A stretch of 64,000 nt of DNA from Bolinopsis microptera (GCF_026151205.1 NC_087072.1:9889169-9953168); one strand, 5' to 3'; positions 46,529-58,366 are shown, numbered from the stretch's first letter. Numbers and translations: made by a program. Notes: generated by a model not told the origin, from the sequence alone.

Positions 46529-48200
46529 ATTGCTAGCATCCCAGTTGTCACGCTACATCCTGCATGACTAATCCTGGGATTTTTTGATTAATTAAGTGAG
46601 CATAATTACAGTAAAATTAAATAACATAGGGAGCATTTCTTCAACGGGATTATTGTTCAGATATATGAGGGAAACCCATTATCATTTTCATGCTAATATG
46701 TAATGAAAATCTTAGGTTTAATCCCCATACTGCAAACTAACTCATATGATATGATATAGCCCAGGTCAAGATTCATGTGAGATTGCGAGACAGGCTCATC
46801 GCACAAAATCTTAAAATAAACATAGAAAAAAATTAACAAAAGAATGTGTTGAGAAAATAGAAAATGTAATTTAAAAGATTTAAGCGACACAAAAATTTGC
46901 TTAAGACTTTGTAAATTCGAAACTTAGTGCGGTGTGAGATCACGTGGTTAAAGTATAACAATTTTGCCGCGCGCAATTAGTGCGAGATTTTGACGAGTTT
47001 AGTATAAACTCTCACCCCAATATCGCAAGTTTAACACGAGATTTTCGGCACCCTCTTTCAGCACTACATATCCGGTCGCGCGCCACATTTTCTAATAATA
47101 TTCACATCTTGCTGGTCCCTTCGTTCTTCTATCATCAAGCGTCGACTTTTTAATGGACTCATTACGTCCCTTTCTTGTATTGATTGTTTGTGAATTATTA
47201 ATGCGTTGTGTTACTCTGACGGACTTACTTTCCTGTACTGTATAAGTCCTAAAGGATACTAGTTGTTGGCGTATTCAATCGGTTTATAAGATCAAGATTA
47301 ACAGTGGTTACTATAGTTACCATCGGTTACCCATTAAAGGAGGTTCTTGGTAATGGTCGAAATCTCAAGGTACTGTTCCTGGTTAAAGTCGACTCATTCT
47401 TTCTCAGAGTATTCTTAATACCTGCCATAGGCAATGCTATTAGGCATAGTGAATATTTCTTCATTAAAAGTTTGAAAAAGGGTCTTTTCAACTGGTGAAC
47501 TGACTTATTATCCTAACAGGTAATAACTTCTGGATTCCTCATCACATTGATTCCTTCTAAATTCTAGCCTTAAAACAAAACAAAAACATTACCAGATAAA
47601 TCTGTTTACCATATTGACAATTGACAGTTCTAGTGCGAACGAGGCCTTCCCAGGGCAAATCTTAAATGCCAGTCTTCTCTAGCTGAAGTACCGAACAGTA
47701 TACATTTATCGGATAAAGTATATTACAAGGTGCTCGATGATGATCATTTAGTAAAATAATTAATAATTGCCCAAAAAAATGGACCGTCGACGAGGTTCGA
47801 ACCGGAGGTCAACTGCTAAGCAATCGCGCTCTAATCCATTGTGCTACAATGGGCATAGCAGATTCATCAATATGTAACTGTATTTACTCATAAAAAATAC
47901 GCACGTAATTTCGAGCGACATAAAGCGACTTTACTACAATTTCGCTCAAAGGGAATCGCGAATCTGAAAATCTTTTAATAGAGAATAATTGTGGGGCAAG
48001 AAATCTTGCAGCGCTGGGTAGGGGGGGGGGTGGGGGGAGTACATTTCGCACTGCACGTGACACTGAAAATCGCACCTTTTAGTCTCAAATCCAATCTCAT
48101 CGCACTTTTTTTTGAACTTGATAGGGTGATATAGTAGTGGGAAAGTCATGCGACAATACAGTCATATAGTAAGGCAGTATCAGGCAAAATACAATAACAC
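46529..48200. other. Intergenic with a second tRNA-like relic
   Basis: No protein gene recognised. On the minus strand at 47781-47858 there is a perfect box B (GGTTCGAACC) and a box A-like TAGCACAATGGATTAGAGCG, but the acceptor ends do not pair, which suggests a tRNA-derived SINE. A G-rich run lies at 48019-48038. Confidence 0.45.
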
Positions 48201-48204
48201 AATA

Positions 48205-48405
48205 ATATAGCAATGGACAATGGCTGACTATAAGGTCATCGGCCTGAACAAACAATTTTATATTAAATAGTCACGTGATGGCTAAAAGCAGAGGCACAAA
48301 TGTGTTTAATAAGTTAATAGATTTCAAAAAACTTGATTCATGTGATGCCATTACGCAGAGGCACAAGATAAAAATACTGCTTCAATGATTAAAAAAAATT
48401 AGCTG
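48205..48405 (-). repeat. Dispersed repeat B, copy 1
   Basis: About 200 bases that match, as the reverse complement and with small indels, the insertion at 58580-58800. Shared landmarks are AATATAGCAATGG, CTGACTATAAGGTCAT and GATTCATGTGATGC. Confidence 0.85.
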
Positions 48406-48589
48406 TGAGTGTCAATAAATTACGGTTCTGTGTCATAAAAAAAGGAACGATGTACACGTGATCTGAGATACCAATATCTCAATATCAAAGGGATAGTGTC
48501 TAGAAACATTCGTAGTCCATGGTGGCCGGTATTCAAGTTAAACGAAGTTACACTGACTCTGGCAATGTATGCGCGATTGCCGTCCTCCT

Positions 48590-51500
48590 CTACCTCCACC
48601 CATGACCGCTTCTGGAGGAAGTTGAGAATCTAATCCTGGTGCGCATGTAACACATAATAGCCGCATAGTCGTCTCCTCTCTTCTGGATAAGTTTTTTCAG
48701 CGAAGTTCTCTTGTGGTAATCTTGTGCTTGTGGACCCCATCCGCCATCAATTTGTTGGTATATAAGTGGGGTAAAGGTTGCCTTTTTCCACCTGGAGATT
48801 CTGTTGTTGTACTTTTTCATTTTTCCTCATTTCATGAGTTTTATAGATCTGTTCCATATCTTTTTTGTCATATGTGGGTGAGGTTGTGGTGGGTAACACA
48901 GACATCAAAGAATGTTCGTTCAAAAGTGCTCCAGAGACCTTGGGAGGATACATCAGGGCCAGCCTCTAAGTCAGCATTGCGTACCAACAATTTGCTTCTT
49001 CTCACAGGGGTATCAGTGCTGGCTCAGTCACTACATCTCTGCATACTTACGCTTGCGCTCTTGCATTTAGATCGCGGATGTTGTTGTGTCTCATAGAAAC
49101 ATAGCCACCTTTCTTGCATATAAGTGTGTGATTCAAATTATTTCTCTCTCCACCAAGCACAGTGACATGGGGTGTTAGCGGATCTCCCAACCATAACGCA
49201 AGTACAGAGCATCACGGAACTCAAAATCTTGTTCAGGTAGTAGCCAATCTCTCAATGGAAGTGCAGTAACGGCCAACATCCTGAACTTTCTCTTTGATTG
49301 AACTGGAGAGATCTATTTAGGTTGGGAATCTCTTACCACTGATCCTCTATGATTTGCTATCCGTAAATAAAGTGTTTCTCCTTGATTGCCTTGAGACTTT
49401 ATATAGTGTCATTTTGAAAATTGACAAGTTGTAATGTTCAAGGGGTTTTGCTGGTGATAATCAGGTCTGTGAGGTGGTCTTTTGTGATGGTGACTGGAGG
49501 CTGTGACATCTCTATTTGCAGTTTTCACTGGGTTAGGGGATACCTAGGCCACCATGTTGACTGCATGCAAATATGGAGCGGTCCAACGCAGGGAGGTGAC
49601 GGGATTCCCGGTACGGAATCCCGGTACGGGATTGGCAATTTTCAGCTATCCCTGGACCGGTCCGTGTCTCCGGTCAAACCGGGGTCAAGTCAAATTTTTC
49701 CTCCCGGTCGCGTGGGTCCCGGTCCGGTCAAAAGCGATTTATGATCCCTGAGAGACTCGTCCCGGTCCGGTTAATTCAGGATTCATGGTCCAGTCCGGTC
49801 CGGTCCATCACTCAAACTTTGCCGGATTTTGTCCGGGATCTTTTACATAATGCGCGCCACTCGCGCACACTGTGATTTTAAGTTATTTACTTTCATTCAT
49901 TGTGAATTTCATCTTTAAAACAACTCTGAGCAAATAAAAAATGTTTAAAATTGCTAAACAAGTTACTAGAGTTTAAGTAATAATATCGTTACATAACTCA
50001 TTAGTGGCAAACTAAAATCAAGTTTTCAACTCACGGCTACGCCCCCATTGTCAAATTGGGAAAATTGGAGAATGAAACTGTTGAAATAATTTGAGGGATC
50101 CTTGATCGAGGAATGCTCGCGAATGAGGGGGAACTTTGAGTAATCAGTACATGGAACATTATTGGTGTAGTACTTTAGGCCCATGCCCCATATTGACGGT
50201 TTTTTTTTCAATTATATGTAAATGAAAGTTGCTAGCTATCCAATATGAGAATACAGTTTGGTCCGGTCATCCCGGTCATCCGGTAAATCCCGGTCATCCG
50301 GTCAAATCCGGTCATCCGGTCAAATCCCGGTCATTCCCGGTCACAATCCGAGTCATCCCGGTCAATCCGGCATTCCCGGTCAGCAGGTAAAATTGGATTG
50401 TTCGGTCCCCCGGTCCCGGTCCGGTTAAGATAGATAGAAATCCAGAGATTATTAGGTCCAGTCGGTCACGTTAAAATGATAATCTCAGTCCCGGTCCGGT
50501 CCCGGGTCCGGTCAAGCAGACTCATTTGGTGTCCGCTCGCCCGGCTCCGAGTCCCGGTCAGCAGCATAAATCATGTCCCCGGTCACTCCTGCGGTCCATG
50601 TCTGATACGTTTCTTACCCACTATTGCTGGCATAAAATCTGTTCTGACGAATCCTCCAATGGTTGAAACAAGTGACTTATACCCAGATGGTCTCTGAATG
50701 AACGTCCACCGGTGGACAAAATTCGCTGAGTATACTGCAGTCAAGCAGATTGGTCCTCAACAGCAATTGTTGACAACAGCTTGATGTCTGGACACCATGT
50801 ATGGACTTAATTGTGACATTATTAGTTCTTAAAAAAGCTTCGCTGCCAATTGCTGCACCCAAATGGCGGTTCTCCTTTCAGACTTCAAATTTTAATCAGT
50901 GCCTGAGAATACTTTCTGCGCAAGATTAGGTCCTCGCTATTCTTCACAATCAGGACGGTCCTTACTGGATTTGGGTATTATCCATACTTTGGTCCTTGCT
51001 CCAAACAAAGCGTATCCCACACCATATCTTATAACCTTCATCTTTCCACCAGCACTACTGTCGTCTGCATACCAAGACTGTTTGCAAAACATTGGACTTG
51101 GAGGCCTGTGGCTAGGTCATCTACTAGAGGCTTGTGATCCCTATCGCATTGAATGCCAATTGTGCTGCTACATCTCCCGCGGAGTTGAACTTCCTCAGGA
51201 CATGAGTGGTAGTGGTCCTCGGTAGTATTATGATCAGGGCTTGCTGGCTTTTGGTGAGTGCGTGCTGTAGATATGATACGGAGCGTGAGCGACCAGATCT
51301 CTATGAAACAATGTGAAGGGCTGCTTCTCTATTAAGGCGATTGAACGCATATCAGCGTTCAACCTGTAGTATTGCCGTCAGTGTCACTGTCTTCCCCAGA
51401 TATGTCTCATTGCCTTGGAATGGAAGCCTCTATTCCTGTTTGAGCCCTGCACAGGTCTGCCGTGCAGTGGCCTGCAGCATATTGTATATCAGTTTTGAAG

Positions 51501-51790
51501 ACATTATAAACTGCACTTCAATGATTCTGCGCAATATCTCGCCGATTCCAATTGGTCTTACACAGGTTTCCGTTTTATCCTCGGCCTTTATCAAGAGGGA
51601 TTAATCTGCATGCAGTGAACCTCTTTCAGACAGCTATGATGGATTATTCTTCTTACAAAGGCGCCTAGCAAACTATTGCTATAGACTCAGCAAGTGTTCA
51701 CTGATCTTTGCCAACATGATTTGCTGCAGATGATATGCTTCCACAAATCTTGAGTCCGTTAGTGCTTGGGCCGCCCCTGATCCATCCAAA
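48590..51790 (-). pseudogene. Downstream (RT to C-terminal) part of a decayed PHD-type retroelement
   Basis: Minus-strand fragments in several frames follow the order of a reverse-transcriptase element common in marine invertebrates: GGPSTNGLK (51790), RPIGIGEILRRIIE (about 51560), LICKKGGYVSMRH (about 49120), then the C-terminal block with SRWKKATFTPLIYQQ and RGDDYAAIMCYMRTRIRF (48820-48640). Many stops and frameshifts are present, and the catalytic YxDD region is not intact. The family assignment rests on my recollection of the motif order, so it is an inference. A CCGGTC-rich insertion interrupts it at 49587-50591. Its N-terminal part is at 54256-55353. Confidence 0.65.
49587..50591. mobile_element. 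Candidate hAT-like non-autonomous element with CCGGTC subterminal arrays
   Basis: Two arrays of CCGGTC/CCCGGTC words (49596-49810 and 50258-50590) flank a unique AT-rich core (49830-50250). The left end reads CAGGGAGGTGACGGG and the right end, as complement, CAGGAGTGACCGGGG. The near-duplicate octamers CGGTCCAA (49579-49586) and CGGTCCAT (50592-50599) border the block. Subterminal repeat clusters and 8-bp duplications are typical of hAT elements. The left border is ambiguous by about 2 bases. Confidence 0.5.
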
Positions 51791-53110
51791 TATAAGTAAA
51801 ATACAATTTAAGTAAACAATTTATATCTGTCCACAGTAGATTCAATACATATTGAATTAAAAATATCCGATTTAATTCCATTATATAATCAATAAAACGT
51901 TGCTTTGTCATTGTTAAAATAAAAACGAAAAAGCCCCCACGCTGAAACGCGCGGCGGCCATTTTTTCTGCAGCTGCCTAGCTTCAAGCTTGTAGCCGCTC
52001 TAACATTCAACGCCGCCGCGCGCGCCCAGTGCTGGGTGCTTTTCAGTAACATTTTAAACTTGGTCAAAGATATATATATACAATCCTAAATTAAAATCAA
52101 TAATTTGTTAACTATGAGTATTCAACACTACTCGCCAACAAAATATTGCCGGCCCATCAACGATTCAGTCGCCGAAACAGATATCAAATGTTAGCTTTTT
52201 CGTTCGCGGGACTGTTTGAACTCAGTAACTTATCCGACTATACATTTTATAATGGTTAAAATTCAAAGTAAAAAGATTTTCCTCGATGGGCCGGCATTCG
52301 CAACGCGAACCGTTTGAGTACGGACAAAAGATGAACAACACACAGCCGTTAATTGATAAGTCCATGGGTGACGGGATAAGTTTAAGTAAGATTGTGTATT
52401 TCATTTGCCTATCACCTATCACTATGTACTTTTTGCATATACTGCTTCTAGTTACACGATAGCGATCTCAGTTCCCAATAACGTGTGACCCAACAGAGGG
52501 GATTGTGGAAGGACACGTACATTTTTCATTAACACGTGCCCTGATTACCCCCTCCGTTGAGCTACTATACGGGGAACGTTGACCGCCAGTCTGTAGTCAG
52601 ATCGTTAATAAATTATACTTTAAAATTGGTTGCCGGGTGATGGTGTCAGTGAGAGACGTTAAGTTAGGTGAACATTGGTACAAAAATATAATAATCTAGC
52701 AGTTTATCTCAAAGTTAAAATCACTATTTGTTAAAGTATACAAACAGTTCTATTCAAAAGAACAAAGTCCGAGAGCAGAGAGAAGATTTGGAGACTATAC
52801 ACGCATATGTGGGGTTTAAATTTGGTATTAGTAATTTTAGGGTTCGACCGAAAATGTTGGTCGGTTGGTTAATAGGGAGCAGTCACTGTCATTAGAATTA
52901 TCAGATTAGGAGCAACAATTAGAATCAAATTGGACATATATTGTGTATTGTGTATTGTGAAATCAGTGAAACCTAGAACATTGGCGGTAAAATGCTAGCG
53001 CGCCTTGTTATGCGCGCTAACATACTAGCTGCTGAAAATAAAGAAGTATATGCATGATAATGTCGTTTGTCGGCAGCGCCTGCCGATACCTGGATTATAT
53101 TGTGTTTAAC
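51791..53110. other. Sequence between the RT ORF and the older retroelement
   Basis: Probably the 3' part of the LINE inserted at 54.27 kb plus later insertions. It contains a GC-rich patch (51938-52030) and ACAATAC-type short repeats at 52940-52962 that may mark a LINE 3' end. No gene recognised. Confidence 0.4.
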
Positions 53111-54271
53111 TTAGAATTCAGTGAAATTTTTGTCATTCCATTCAGCACCATACCTGTTTTGGGCATTCATCAGTGACTTTTGTAATTTATTCTTAACAGA
53201 AGAACAGGAGGAATTAAAATTAAATGAGCCAATTTTACAAAACTCATTCCACAGCCACGCTGATTTATAGATGAATTGTTTAGTTGGAGAAGGTGTAATT
53301 AACATATTGTCTTTCCTATGAGATATGGTGAACAAAGAGAACATTGAAATTGGTACTCTTGTCTTAATTATCTTAAAAAATTCCATTAGGCAACGTAGTC
53401 TATATAGGTTCTCTACAGCTAGTAATTTATGTTTTGCAAATAGAGGTTTGGTAGACTCCTTAACATAAAAATCGCAACCCAAACGTTGGGAGCCGAACGG
53501 TCTAACTCTAGCACATGTTTTGAATTTGTCTACATACCTTTTATGGTCTCCGAATAGAATTCTTATACATTTCTTCTGAGTAATAAATAGTGGTTTTAAC
53601 TGGATATTAGGAATACCTCCCCACACAGAAATAGCAAAACCGAGATGTGATTCAAAGAGAGAATGGTAAATTTGTTTATATAGTGATTCTGGTAAGCATT
53701 TCTTAATACGGTAGATACGTCCACAAGCACTGCTTAGTTTTTTAGTAAGGGATTGTATGTGTGGTTTCCAACTTAATTTGTCATCAATAATTACTCCAAG
53801 GAATTTAGTTTGACTAACACGCTTGATTACCTTGTTATTCATGGATAGGTAATAGCTATCTATATCGGCGTCTAATTCATTATTGTTACGTTTATTTGGA
53901 GAGAAGTACATGTAACAGCACTTTTTTACATTAATGTGTAGTAGGTTTACTATCATGTACTTGTTAACAGCCTGCAGTATTTTGTTAGCCATGTCATATA
54001 CCTTATCCTTTGAGTCGGCTGCAACAAATATATTAGTGTCGTCAGCAAATAGAACAAATTTACCTAGACTTGTTATATTACAAATATCATTTATGTACAG
54101 TATGAACAGTAGAGGTCCGAGCACACTCCCTTGGGGGACTCCAAATTCTACAGGTAATTCATCAGATTTTACATCAAGAACGTCCACAAATTGTTTTCTA
54201 TTAGATAAATAACTGGAGATAAGATTTAGAGCATTTCCTCGGATACCATAGTTATTTAATTTTGTAAACAA
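53111..54271 (-). CDS. Non-LTR retrotransposon reverse transcriptase (5'-truncated, long open frame, 386 aa)
   Basis: One uninterrupted frame covers the reverse transcriptase from finger/palm block 2 onward: SYLSNRKQFV, then GVPQGSVLGPLLFILYIND, then the catalytic FADDTNIF, then QTKFLGVIIDDKLSWKPHI and a long thumb/C-terminal region ending near WLWNEFCKIGSFNF. This order is typical of jockey/CR1-like LINEs. The endonuclease and the first RT block are missing, so the copy is 5'-truncated, yet the remaining frame has no stop, implying a recent insertion. It begins exactly where the PHD-type element stops (54256-54275), in the same orientation. No ATG at a sensible position exists; it is not a host gene. 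Confidence 0.9.
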   Translation of the reverse strand: MFTKLNNYGIRGNALNLISSYLSNRKQFVDVLDVKSDELPVEFGVPQGSVLGPLLFILYINDICNITSLGKFVLFADDTNIFVAADSKDKVYDMANKILQAVNKYMIVNLLHINVKKCCYMYFSPNKRNNNELDADIDSYYLSMNNKVIKRVSQTKFLGVIIDDKLSWKPHIQSLTKKLSSACGRIYRIKKCLPESLYKQIYHSLFESHLGFAISVWGGIPNIQLKPLFITQKKCIRILFGDHKRYVDKFKTCARVRPFGSQRLGCDFYVKESTKPLFAKHKLLAVENLYRLRCLMEFFKIIKTRVPISMFSLFTISHRKDNMLITPSPTKQFIYKSAWLWNEFCKIGSFNFNSSCSSVKNKLQKSLMNAQNRYGAEWNDKNFTEF

Positions 54272-55353
54272 GCCCTCTTGACAGTCTCTGCGTCAATCCT
54301 CTCAAATATCACTTCCTGAGGTGGAGGAGTACTGTGAGGGTGCAGAACAACTGGATCTGCTTTAACAGCTGGAGGGTGTTTCTCCCCAAGGACCTGTTTA
54401 ATGTTTGCTGTTAGGCTGTGAACTCCTAAGGTGTCATTGGAACTGTCAACAAATTTGGTGGCTTGTTTAACTTTCCCAAGAAGCATTAGTCGGCAGAAGC
54501 TCTTCTTCCTGGATTCCTCGCTGATTTTTTGTTGCTGCACCAAGGCTTTCTGAATACTCCTGCACTCCATCATTAGATCGTCAAGTTCTCCATTTTTCCA
54601 TTTAACCAAACGCTTGGTGAGATATGTTACATGGTCTCTTGCTTTTGACTTGCTTGACGGTTTTTGCAACATGATTGGCAAGAAGATATGAACCAGTGCG
54701 AACGATAGCCTTTCCCACTTGGTAGCATCTGCAAATAAGAGGGTGAGCCGAGTCAGTTCTTTTATAAAGTCGCTACCTGATTTACCTCTGGGAACTAGGG
54801 AAAGATTCTTTCTCCATGTCACCATCTCTTGATAAACAGCTTGGACTTTCTCAGCTATCAACTCTTCACCAACCATTGAGCCCCAATTAATTTTGTTTGC
54901 TTTCACTGCTTGACAAGTATCACAAAACCATATCTCTTCATTATCCATCTCAGCGTACTCGGTTCCACTGATAAACAAACAAGGTGCATGGAACCATTCT
55001 TCACAGCCATCACAACCCAATGCCTTATCCGAATCCCCCACAACACTCCTACACACGGGACAATTATAACAGATATCATTTTCCTCGTCAGGAGCATCAA
55101 TGATCTGCTGGTTCTCTACATTATCCCTATATTTCTGACAAACCCACCGTTCACTGTCCACTGGTGCCGACTTGCCAAGACATTTAGGATGGAAAAATGT
55201 CTTACAGGAATCATGGAAAGTACAATTGGTTAGTTTTTTACAGTGTCTTTGCACATAGAATTTACATAGGGAAAGGTCAATCAAGCAATATTTAATACAT
55301 TCAATTAAATAGAGTGATGCAATTGGCAGAGCACAATCATAGATCATGAGCAA
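54256..55353 (-). pseudogene. N-terminal part of a PHD-finger retroelement, cut off by a LINE insertion
   Basis: A 365-codon open frame has two zinc-binding modules: residues about 30-80 (CTFHDSCKTFFHPKC, WVC) and a classical PHD finger at about 94-147 (CPVCRSVVG, CDGCEEWFHAPC, WFCDTC). After these come a helical region (LTKRLVKWKNGELDDLMMEC) and a proline stretch ending EVIFERIDAETVKRACLQN before a stop. The last motif normally continues into the reverse transcriptase of this retroelement type, which resumes in decayed form at 51790 and below. So the frame is the intact front half of an interrupted element, not a chromatin gene. The upstream ATG at 55347 is the likely start. Confidence 0.7.
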
Positions 55354-56930
55354 TAAATATGACGAAAAAACTATCCTGCACCACGCTTACTCGGAAGCAG
55401 GCACTTTGTCATCTCATCTATCCCTCATAACTCCTCTACTCAGGGATCAGGTTGAAGGAGACACTTGATATAGGGGCGGTCCTTGCCTTTACATACACTT
55501 CTTACTGCAACTAGCATACTCCTCATGATATCCATGCTCATTGCTCAGGCGTGTCCTTATGTTACACATCACCTTGCTGTATTCCTCCTTCTTTTTCAAC
55601 ACAGCAAGTCTCCAAATGAAATGCTTGGCCTCAGGGACCATTCCTCATTTAGTGGTAAATACAAGGGGGACAAATTACCCTTTCTCCAGTTCAAGTTGTA
55701 GCACTCGGTTCATATACTCGTTTTTTTCTCGCCCTCTTGCAGGGTGTAATTTTTCTCGCCCTCTTGCAGGGTGTATAAAGCTGTGGTATGTTCTTTGACA
55801 GAGATTTAGGGTTGAAGATACACATGTCAAAGAAAGTCCTCTCAAACATGATCCACACTTCTCTTCCTGAGGTATCAAGCCTGGCCTTATTATATATATA
55901 TATAAGCAATGTTACTCTTTTGTTGGAAGTAGGTTGATCACCAGCCTAAGATATTCGGCCTAGAATATGCCCCTAGAATTTTATTATAATTCATAAATGT
56001 TTATAGAAATATTTATGATAACATGTCATGATGTTTGTGTTACTATTATTTGATTTGATATGATTTTTATATAGGACCTAAAGGAACATTTTTGAACACA
56101 TCAAAAATTTTAAAAACACAGATGAGTTTTGAATACAAATGAAATCAAATCAAAACATAATGATACATAAGATTATCACAAGTATTCTTAAACATTAAAA
56201 ATCTATATTATAATTCGAAAGATTATGTCTGTATATACGACCGCTCACGTGCAAATCTGATGATGATGAAAATCTTTAAAAATAACCGGCTACAATGAGC
56301 ATTTTATTAACAATAAATAGTGGATATCAAAAACTTTAATTCCAACAGACAATTATAGAAACCCACCTAACAAATTCTACCCTGCTAAAAAGTTTTAAAA
56401 ACATCAATAGTTTCATATAAAATTTAAGATCTAAACAGTTACTACACTTCAAAATACCATTAAAACTATTCATGGAACAAAATGATTGACTTTACCAGTC
56501 TCTAGACGTTTCAAAATGAAACTTAGGTGGAAATGCAGTTACAACAGGACACTGATTCTCAATTAAATAGTAAAACAAATTTTTTAGTAAAACAAATTTT
56601 ATTAAATACCCACAATCAAAAAATATTTAGCTCAAATATTTAAAGTCAAAATAACCATTTCACATAAGTGGTTTTATTAAAATAAAATAATTTGTGATAA
56701 ATTGATAAATTAATTTACACTCAAAAATGTACAAAATATACACAATTTTATTACACGAAAAAGTTTGGTTTGCATTTACTAACTACGTTACAGTGTACAG
56801 CGTACATAAAAGATAACTTACCGAATCTTTTATATACTAAATACATATTAATTCAGATGTTGTTAGCCACAAAAATGTTCAAATTATGTAGGAGGGTAAA
56901 GGACACAATTTTTAGTAATGCTTCTTTGTG
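55354..56930. other. AT-rich region with small repeats
   Basis: Contains a 26-base unit repeated twice (TTTTCTCGCCCTCTTGCAGG..., 55726-55780), an AT microsatellite near 55890, and otherwise AT-rich unique DNA. No gene recognised. Confidence 0.5.
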
Positions 56931-56933
56931 CCC

Positions 56934-57028
56934 GTTGACTGATTACTGGGCCGCGCTCAGCCTGTCATTCCGCCTAATCTCTATGTTTATGAACATGATA
57001 GCCTGAGGTCCCCAGGTAAGTTGACTGA
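56934..57028. mobile_element. 77-bp micro-MITE, copy 1 (inverted), 9-bp target duplication
   Basis: The element at 56943-57019 starts TTACTGGGCCGCGCTCAGCC and ends GGTCCCCAGGTAA. It is flanked on both sides by GTTGACTGA (56934-56942 and 57020-57028). It is in reverse orientation to the copies at 57311 and 57640. Confidence 0.9.
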
Positions 57029-57302
57029 ATGAATGAAGAGCCCTTGCTCTATCCAGAGCCCAAAGCGCACGCCTCCCCTTTCTTTACTTGTGAAACAAGT
57101 GCGCCCGCGGCGGCGCGAAAGCACATGGTTAGGTGAAATCTAACTCTAACCCTAACGAGAAATTATACCAACTTCTTTATATGGTCATATCACGTGATCG
57201 AGAAAATACATCGATTCAAGTTGGTTTCAATTCGATTAATGATGTCAATCCATCAAAATCAAAGATTTTCGATGCGAAGCAAATAAAAGAAAATGTCAAC
57301 AT

Positions 57303-57399
57303 TTTTTTCGTTACCTGAGGACCCCAGGCTTTAATGTTGTTAAACAACAATAGAGATTAGGCGGAATGACAGGCTGAGCGCTGCCCAGTAATTTTTTCT
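57303..57399. mobile_element. 81-bp micro-MITE, copy 2
   Basis: The element at 57311-57391 starts TTACCTGAGGACCCC and ends GCCCAGTAA. The flanks TTTTTTCG and TTTTTTCT match in 7 of 8 bases. Confidence 0.85.
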
Positions 57400-57631
57400 A
57401 TCCTGTAGAAATACGCTATGTTACCGTTTGCGATAGCTGTTTCTTTGGTTGTGTCAAAAAAGGTTTATTTACGATAATTACTCTTTCATAGTTAATAATG
57501 AAGCTATCTAGTAGTCAGTAGTACATGAGTCTAGTTATAGAGGAATTTTTTTTCCTTTGAATCAATCAAACTAGATGAATTGTTGTAAATACTGAGATCA
57601 AACTATCAATCTACAGTGTACAGGCTATCGT

Positions 57632-57745
57632 CAAACATGTTACCTGAGGACCCCATGCTTTAATGCTGTTAAACAACGAATAGAGATTAGGCGGAATAGA
57701 GATTAGGCGGAATGACAGGCTGAGCGCGGCCCAGTAACAAACATG
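57632..57745. mobile_element. 98-bp micro-MITE, copy 3, 8-bp target duplication
   Basis: The element at 57640-57737 has the same ends as copy 2, plus an internal duplication of about 17 bases (TAGAGATTAGGCGGAA twice). It is flanked by the perfect octamer CAAACATG (57632-57639 and 57738-57745). Confidence 0.92.
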
Positions 57746-57862
57746 TTGCAAGGCGTCATCTTCAGTGACATAAGCCCTAGAAATTGTAAAAAGTTAGTAA
57801 AACCAAAAATTCCTTTAAAAATCTGAACACTCTTAAAACGGTTATAAACATAAACAATAAAA

Positions 57863-58366
57863 TTAAGATGTTAGGAGTAAGGGAAGGCCAAAAGGATTTA
57901 TAGTGTTAATTCCCAAAGGTTTTAAAGTCTTGAGTAGTTGGATATATTTATGTTCACGGACTTCCGAAGTTTTAGGACTAGAATTATCAATAATTGACAC
58001 ATTAAAATTTTTGTTAAAATCCTCCCTTTGTCTAAAACCATGATCCAACAAATGTAAGCCCAAACTATATTCATCACTTGTTTCATCTACCTTATCACCA
58101 TTTAAAAGTTTATAATATTTGACCCTATGTTCTCCAGTCCTAACCCGTAGAGAGCGAGTTGTGCGACCGACGTAAGCCTTTCCACAGACACTACTTTGGA
58201 ACAGATAAATGATGTTGTAACTCAGGCAGTTTCCAGGGGAAGCTTTAACCTTCTTGCCGTTCACTTTGAATTCAAGGCTGCCTTTGACAAATTCGCAGCA
58301 TTTGCATCTTGGCATATGGCATTTGCTGGTTGGGCCATGTTTAGCTCCTAAAGCAAGTTCTTTCAA
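57863..58366 (-). pseudogene. GIY-YIG endonuclease domain of a Penelope-like element (fragment)
   Basis: The frame of about 167 codons contains a Cys cluster (CHMPRCKCCEF), then NIIYLFQSSVCGKAYVGRTT, then SLRVRTGEHR. These are the GIY-YIG landmarks (IYL and YVG), the CxxC-type zinc linker just before them and the Arg/His helix. A downstream Glu (REHKYIQLLKTL) could be the metal ligand. This arrangement is found at the C terminus of Penelope-like retroelement polyproteins. The reverse transcriptase that should lie upstream (above 58.5 kb) is absent, replaced by repeat A, so this is an orphan 3' fragment with its domain frame intact. A host nuclease is unlikely given the setting. Confidence 0.75.

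Noticed and set aside
47781..47858. tRNA with a UUA (ochre-reading) anticodon
   Set aside because: Boxes A and B are present, but position 33 is not T, the acceptor ends do not pair and the T stem is poor; a tRNA-derived SINE relic explains it better.
48713..49096. 127-codon plus-strand ORF
   Set aside because: Antisense to the C-terminal part of the decayed retroelement; no family motifs on this strand.
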